From the NCBI GenBank assembly GCA_029012525.1, contig JAQXMG010000020.1, forward strand, positions 1 through 10,680: a stretch of DNA of 10,680 nt, in the 5' to 3' direction. The translations under genes were made by a program, and so were the position numbers. Of the stretch, positions 6,641 through 10,680 are shown piece by piece (position 1 is the stretch's first letter; each line of letters begins with the position of its first letter). The stretch comes from a bacterium (lineage in GTDB: Bacteria; Bacillota_I; Bacilli_A; RF39; UBA660). The notes beneath the pieces are model-generated. The model did no database searches. It saw only the letters and a program-made list of their open reading frames with translations, and was not told the origin of the DNA.

Positions 6641-6898
6641 TATGATAAATAATTTAGTTTATTAAAGAGATATTTATATAATAGTTTCTTTTATTGGTAA
6701 AAGTATTTTAATATTAGTCCATATTAATTGTTGCACCACTGAGTCAATATTTTCTAAAACAATATAAAATTGTCTATATCTTTTTAAATTTGCAAAATTA
6801 TATCATTTTTAATAAATATTTATTTTGCTTAAGTTATTTATTATAAAGATATAACAAAGAATATTCTATTAAAATTGTTCGAAAAATTATGATGAAAA
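6641..6898. other. gap between the 61-codon ORF and dnaE, with an orphan open segment
   Basis: No complete gene is visible. On the minus strand, 6802-6674 is open for 42 codons after a TGA and reads protein-like (LKRYRQFYIVLENIDSVVQQ near its start). It has no start codon before two internal GTGs and no ribosome binding site. I do not recognise it; it may be the tail of a lost gene or chance. The short stretch near 6730-6750 is less AT-rich than its surroundings. The remainder is simple AT-rich sequence. Confidence 0.4.
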
Positions 6899-6925
6899 AA
6901 ACTAACAATTTATTTTTGTTAGTTT
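6899..6925 (-). terminator. intrinsic terminator overlapping the dnaE stop
   Basis: AAACTAACAA (6899-6908) pairs perfectly with TTGTTAGTTT (6916-6925) around a 7-base loop, and on the minus strand is followed by further T bases. The dnaE TAA (6921-6919) sits inside the upstream arm, so terminator and gene end overlap. Confidence 0.8.
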
Positions 6926-9840
6926 AATTTTCTTAATCTTTCTAAAATAATATTATACTCATCATACCTTTTTTCAACTCTTCCATTTACCATCAAAATA
7001 TCATATTTTTTAATGCCAATGTTTTTTACTTCCTCATAGTTTTTAGGAAAAGCAGTAATAGATATATATCCTGTATTATCTGATCCATTTATAAAAGCCA
7101 TAACTTCATTATTTTTTGTATTTACTTCTTTTATTTTATCAACGCTTATTATAATATTTATTTTTTTATTTAAAAAGTTTTGAACTTCATTTAAATTAAC
7201 AATTCCCTGATATTGTAATTTATATTTTTCTGTCTTATGACTAGTTAAATAAAAACCAAATACTTCTTTTTCGTGTTCTAATGCTTCATCATAATTTTCA
7301 TTAAAAAGTTTTATGTTAGGTTTTTCTACTTCTCCTAAATCACTAGATAAAGTAGCATAATTATCTAATTCTTCGTAATTTTCTAAAAGTGTTTTCGTAT
7401 TATAAAATGAAGAAAAAGCATGAGCATAAATAAGTGATTCAACCACTTTTCTATTATTAGTTTTTTTATAGAATCTAGTTAAAAAATCAAAAATATCTTT
7501 ATATAATCCGTTTTTTCTTTCAACTATTATATAATGTGCAATAACTCCTCCAACATTTCTAATAGATGAAAGTGGCATAATAATTCCCTCATCTACTACC
7601 CTATACTTTGTTTCATATGATTTATTTATATCTGGAGGTAATACTTTAATGCCAAGTCTTTTTAATTCTTTAATATAATCTAAAGTTTTAACTTCACTAC
7701 CTATTACTCCTTCTAGTAAATTACTATAGAAAAACTTAGGAAAATGAGCTTTTAAATAACACATTTTATAAGCTACAAGTGAATAAGCAACTGAATGACT
7801 TTTATTAAATCCATAGTTTGCAAATGCTAAAATAAGATCATATACTTGTTTTGCTATTTCATAGCTATAACCATTTTTAATACAATTATTTATAAATTTG
7901 TCTTCTTCTTTTTTTAATATTTCATATTTTTTCTTACCCATAGCACGTCTTAAAAGATCAGCTTCTGATAAAGTATAACTAGCAAGAGTTGTTGCAATTT
8001 GCATTATCTGTTCTTGATAAACTATTATTCCATAGGTTTCTTTTAAAATATCTTCCATTGCAGGAACAATATAACTTGTTTTTTCATAACCTTTTTTTCT
8101 TTTAACAAAAAGTGGTATATTAGATGCTGGTCCCGGTCTATAAAGTGCAATTGCACTTGAAATATCATTAAAACAATTTGGTTCCAAATCAACTAAAAAT
8201 CTCTTCATTCCTTCACTTTCAAATTGAAATACTCCTGTTGTTTCACCACGTTTAAATAATTCATATGTTTTTTTATCATCTAAAGGTATTTTATTAAAGT
8301 CAATATCAATATTTAAAACCATTTTTACTTCATCAATAATATTTTTAATAATTGAAAGGTTTTTAATTCCTAAAAAATCCATTTTAATAAGACCTAGTTC
8401 TTCTAAATATTCCATACTATACTCAGTTAAATAGATATCATCACTTTTTATAATAGGAACAACTTCATCTAATTTTTCTCTTGAAATTACAATACCTGCA
8501 GCATGAATACTAGTGTGTCTTTTATTTTCTTCAATAAGTGTTGCAATTTCATACATCATTTTTAGTTTTTCATCACTATCAATAAAATTAGCAACTTCTC
8601 TATTTCTTCTTTTAAAATCTTTTAATGATTCATTTAAATTAATACTTTTACAGATATAGTCTATATCTTTTAAGTTTATATTTAAAACACGTCCTACATC
8701 TCTTAATGCTTGTTTTGCCTTTAAAGTACCAAAAGTAATTATTCCAGAAACATTTTTCTCGCCATACTTTTCTTTTACATAAGATATTACATCATCACGT
8801 TTATCATCTGGAAAGTCAGTATCTATATCTGGTAAAGTTATACGATCTTTATTGAGAAATCTTTCGAACAACAAATTATATTTTATAGGATCAACTTCTG
8901 TTATGCCAAGACAATAACAAACCAAAGAGCCCGCAGCACTTCCTCTTCCTGGACCTACTAAAATATCATTTGTTTTTGCATATCTAATAAAATCATAAAC
9001 AACTAAAAAGTAATCTTCAAAATGCATATCAATTATTACTTTTAATTCATAGTTAAGTCTATTTTGATAAATATCTGATACTTCATTATTTAATCTTTTT
9101 TTAAGTCCCTTATTGGCAAGCTCTATTAAATAACTTTTAGAATCAATATTTAAATCAAACTTTGGCATATAAAGTTCTTTAGGAAAAGATACATTACACA
9201 TATCACTAATTTTTAAAGTATTGTTTATTGCATTAATAGAAGCAATGTTAGATACTTCATCATAATTTTTTAAATAATTATCTTGATAAACAAAATTAAT
9301 ACCATCGCTTATTGTTTTGCCATCTTTTATCATAAAAACATAAGGTAAATACTTATACTCATATTTTTCTAAATATAATGTCTTATTGATATAAATTACA
9401 TTTTTAGTATATGTAACGTTTTTTTCTTCAGATATATTTGATACTCCAGTATATATATCATTAAAAATATCTTTTAGTTCATCATATATTAATTTTGTAA
9501 AGCAAATAACAATTATATCTTCATGATATTTTTTTAAAAGGTCTAAAGTTATTTCTTGTTCTTGTTTTATCGTTTCAATTTTAATTAAGTTTTTATATCC
9601 TTTATATGATTTTGCATATAATAAAATATTATTTTCTTTAAATGGAACATCTAGTCCTATTATTGGTTTTATGTTTTCCTTTTCAAGTTTTTTTATGAAT
9701 TCCATTGTTCCAAATAAATTATCATCAACTATCGCACAAGAAGTAATATTTTTATCTTTTAATTTTTTAATAAGATTATCTATTTTTATCAAACTAGAAA
9801 GTAAACTATAATCAGTTTTGATATAAAGTGGTGTATACAT
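6919..9840 (-). CDS. dnaE: DNA polymerase III alpha subunit, DnaE type, short form
   Basis: This is a C-family DNA polymerase. In low-GC Gram-positives DnaE works beside PolC at the fork, extending primers; PolC is not in this window. The 973 residues are shorter than E. coli DnaE (1160) but near Mollicute lengths. The order is: N-terminal PHP-like domain (1-about 210), palm with GPGRGSAAGS (297-306), PDIDTDF (337-343, catalytic Asp338 and Asp340) and KMDFLG with the third Asp488. Then come fingers (VFQFESEGMKRFL, RPGPASNIPLF), YGFNKSHSVAYS (676-687), helix-hairpin-helix repeats (about 730-810) and an OB fold (about 890-970). The PHP signature HxHxxYS is replaced by YIKTDYS (6-12), so PHP metal chemistry is probably lost. 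AAGGAGG (9854-9848) sets the ATG at 9840; the extension to 9873 would include that site. It is divergent from rpmB. Confidence 0.96.
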   Translation of the reverse strand: MYTPLYIKTDYSLLSSLIKIDNLIKKLKDKNITSCAIVDDNLFGTMEFIKKLEKENIKPIIGLDVPFKENNILLYAKSYKGYKNLIKIETIKQEQEITLDLLKKYHEDIIVICFTKLIYDELKDIFNDIYTGVSNISEEKNVTYTKNVIYINKTLYLEKYEYKYLPYVFMIKDGKTISDGINFVYQDNYLKNYDEVSNIASINAINNTLKISDMCNVSFPKELYMPKFDLNIDSKSYLIELANKGLKKRLNNEVSDIYQNRLNYELKVIIDMHFEDYFLVVYDFIRYAKTNDILVGPGRGSAAGSLVCYCLGITEVDPIKYNLLFERFLNKDRITLPDIDTDFPDDKRDDVISYVKEKYGEKNVSGIITFGTLKAKQALRDVGRVLNINLKDIDYICKSINLNESLKDFKRRNREVANFIDSDEKLKMMYEIATLIEENKRHTSIHAAGIVISREKLDEVVPIIKSDDIYLTEYSMEYLEELGLIKMDFLGIKNLSIIKNIIDEVKMVLNIDIDFNKIPLDDKKTYELFKRGETTGVFQFESEGMKRFLVDLEPNCFNDISSAIALYRPGPASNIPLFVKRKKGYEKTSYIVPAMEDILKETYGIIVYQEQIMQIATTLASYTLSEADLLRRAMGKKKYEILKKEEDKFINNCIKNGYSYEIAKQVYDLILAFANYGFNKSHSVAYSLVAYKMCYLKAHFPKFFYSNLLEGVIGSEVKTLDYIKELKRLGIKVLPPDINKSYETKYRVVDEGIIMPLSSIRNVGGVIAHYIIVERKNGLYKDIFDFLTRFYKKTNNRKVVESLIYAHAFSSFYNTKTLLENYEELDNYATLSSDLGEVEKPNIKLFNENYDEALEHEKEVFGFYLTSHKTEKYKLQYQGIVNLNEVQNFLNKKINIIISVDKIKEVNTKNNEVMAFINGSDNTGYISITAFPKNYEEVKNIGIKKYDILMVNGRVEKRYDEYNIILERLRKLN

Positions 9841-9847
9841 AAAAATA

Positions 9848-9854
9848 CCTCCTT
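9848..9854 (-). promoter_or_regulatory. dnaE ribosome binding site
   Basis: AAGGAGG stands seven bases before the ATG at 9840. It rules out the in-frame upstream ATGs at 9873 and 9861, which would place the site inside the gene. Confidence 0.85.
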
Positions 9855-9863
9855 GATACATAT

Positions 9864-9892
9864 ATTTTATCATAATAATAATTATTTTTGAA
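9864..9892 (-). promoter_or_regulatory. candidate dnaE promoter
   Basis: On the minus strand, TTCAAA (9892-9887) is followed after 17 bases by TAAAAT (9869-9864), with TG one base before, an extended -10. Transcription would begin near 9857, just upstream of the ribosome binding site. Confidence 0.5.
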
Positions 9893-9911
9893 CTTGATTT
9901 GCTAAAATAAT

Positions 9912-9940
9912 TTGACTTAAATTAAAATTTATGATAAAGT
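9912..9940 (+). promoter_or_regulatory. candidate rpmB promoter
   Basis: TTGACT (9912-9917) is followed after 17 bases by TAAAGT (9935-9940), preceded by TGA as an extended -10. A start near 9947 leaves a short leader before AAGGAGGA (9959-9966). It is back to back with the dnaE promoter, without overlap; both use TGATAAA-like -10 regions. Confidence 0.6.
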
Positions 9941-9971
9941 TGTAGTGCAAGTTTTAAGAAGGAGGATTTTT

Positions 9972-10142
9972 ATGGCAAAAAATTTATCAAATAGAAAAGC
10001 TAATGTTAAGAATTTAAGACCAAATTGTCTTAAAGCTACTAAAAAGAAACAAAATTTAAATTTACAAGTTGTTACTTTAGATAACGGACAAAAAGTTAGA
10101 GTTTCTGCTAAAGAAGCAAGAACTATGAAAAAAGTTGCATAA
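9972..10142 (+). CDS. rpmB: large ribosomal subunit protein bL28, short form
   Basis: A basic 56-residue protein of the 50S subunit. The second half (LNLQVVTLDNGQKVRVSAKE, 29-48) matches the conserved bL28 core, where relatives read NLQKVRV...GKxxRVxVSAR. The first part, MAKNLSNRKANVKNLRPN, corresponds to the loop that usually contains GNNxSHxxNxTKR. It lacks the Cys-containing MAKKCxITGK lead of many homologues and is a few residues shorter. AAGGAGGA stands before the ATG at 9972; a longer frame from 9945 would contain that site and is rejected. rpmB is convergent with rpe, seven bases apart, an arrangement resembling the Bacillus rpmB-thiN-rpe-rsgA region. The family call rests on the core motif and context. 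Confidence 0.8.
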   Translation: MAKNLSNRKANVKNLRPNCLKATKKKQNLNLQVVTLDNGQKVRVSAKEARTMKKVA

Positions 10143-10162
10143 TTGATTATTATACAGCTTTT
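10130..10162. terminator. shared bidirectional terminator of rpmB and rpe
   Basis: AAAAGTTGCATAAT (10130-10143) pairs with ATTATACAGCTTTT (10149-10162), with one G-T pair and one mismatch, around a 5-base loop. T-rich tracts follow on both strands. Each arm contains a stop codon, TAA of rpmB at 10140-10142 and TAA of rpe at 10152-10150, so one hairpin appears to end both converging genes. Confidence 0.65.
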
Positions 10163-10680
10163 ATTTTTTCAATATTATCTAAATTATTAAGGATATAAGA
10201 AGCACTTACAACTATGTCAGTGTTTTTTATTTTATCAAAAACATCCTCACATACCCCACCATCTACTCCGATTTTTACATTTAAATTATTATTTAGTATA
10301 TATTGTTTTAATTTATTTATTTTTTCTTTGCTAGTATCTATAAACTTTTGCCCTGAATATCCAGGGTTTACACTCATAATAAGAACATAATCAAGTAAAT
10401 CTAAATAGTTATAGACTTTTTCAATATTAGTTTCTGGTTTTATAGCAGCTCCTACTTTAAATCCTAATTTTTTTATATAATTTACTAAATCTAAAAAATT
10501 ATCTAGTTCATAATGTATAGTTATATAACTAATATCATAATTTTTACAAAGATTAATATATTCTATAGGATTTTCTACCATTAAATGAATATCTAGTTTT
10601 TTATTACATGATTCAATTACTTTTGGTAATTCTTCTTTAGTAATAAATGTATTAGGTACAAACTTTCCATCCATTATATC
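10150..10680 (-). CDS. rpe: ribulose-phosphate 3-epimerase, partial (N-terminus beyond window)
   Basis: Rpe interconverts ribulose 5-phosphate and xylulose 5-phosphate in the pentose phosphate pathway, as a cytosolic metal-dependent TIM barrel. The visible 176 residues begin DIMDGKFVPNTF, the metal and catalytic Asp segment of strand 2, so the frame runs past 10680; the ATG at 10674 is internal. DIHLMVENP (metal His), LIMSVNPGYSGQKF (phosphate loop) and IGVDGGV (second catalytic Asp) are all present. The family is about 215-220 residues, so roughly 40 are missing at the N-terminus, including the first strand. The C-terminus is complete and its TAA lies in the terminator shared with rpmB. In Bacilli rsgA usually precedes rpe; it may lie just outside the window. 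Confidence 0.95.
   Translation of the reverse strand, partial: DIMDGKFVPNTFITKEELPKVIESCNKKLDIHLMVENPIEYINLCKNYDISYITIHYELDNFLDLVNYIKKLGFKVGAAIKPETNIEKVYNYLDLLDYVLIMSVNPGYSGQKFIDTSKEKINKLKQYILNNNLNVKIGVDGGVCEDVFDKIKNTDIVVSASYILNNLDNIEKIKAV

Noticed and set aside
9841..9873. Eleven-residue N-terminal extension of dnaE
   Set aside because: It contains the AAGGAGG site that serves the ATG at 9840, and the candidate -10 lies within it.
9945..9971. Nine-residue N-terminal extension of rpmB
   Set aside because: It covers AAGGAGGA; MAKN at 9972 is the usual kind of bL28 start.
1..10680. CRISPR array, tRNA or rRNA gene
   Set aside because: No regularly spaced repeats, no cloverleaf with TTCGANNC-type arm and no rRNA-like conserved stretch were seen on reading both strands.

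Overview
The window is chromosomal DNA of a very AT-rich bacterium (roughly a quarter G+C by eye) that looks like a low-GC Firmicute/Bacilli relative. All long genes read through with the standard code: TGG encodes Trp and TGA is used as a stop (ldcA and the 61-codon ORF). Three peptidoglycan carboxypeptidases imply a walled cell, so a wall-less Mollicute is unlikely. A lineage such as the uncultured gut Bacilli (RF39-like) would fit, but that is inference.

Layout. Positions 1-854 are the right-hand part of an IS3-family insertion sequence whose transposase has lost a catalytic Asp. Positions 983-1119 (minus) hold a frameshifted N-terminal remnant of a glycosyltransferase-like gene, overlapping by ATGA the end of an S66 LD-carboxypeptidase (1116-2084, minus). 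That gene follows aspS (2163-3899, minus). After an empty, extremely AT-rich gap comes a D-Ala-D-Ala carboxypeptidase of the DacA/PBP5 type (4231-5385, minus). It is divergent from a membrane-anchored VanY-type zinc D,D-carboxypeptidase (5487-6419, plus). The vanY terminator is shared with the end of a 61-codon ORF (6433-6618, minus) that encodes a probable signal peptide and one membrane segment but has no ATG, GTG or TTG start. A second gap contains an orphan open segment. Then come dnaE (6919-9840, minus), the divergent rpmB (9972-10142, plus) and the C-terminal part of rpe (10150-10680, minus, running off the window).

Functionally this is mostly housekeeping: replication (DnaE), translation (AspRS, bL28), pentose phosphate metabolism (Rpe), and peptide-stem trimming of peptidoglycan by DacA, VanY and LdcA, which act on related substrates. 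rpmB convergent with rpe recalls the arrangement in Bacillus.

The least ordinary points are the 61-codon ORF with an apparent ATA start, and an exact 35-bp repeat linking the dacA 3' end to the boundary of the glycosyltransferase remnant. Also notable are stop codons placed inside terminator hairpins at several gene ends, the transposase active-site substitution, and a DnaE PHP domain without its usual metal-ligand motifs. I did not see a convincing new multi-gene system.
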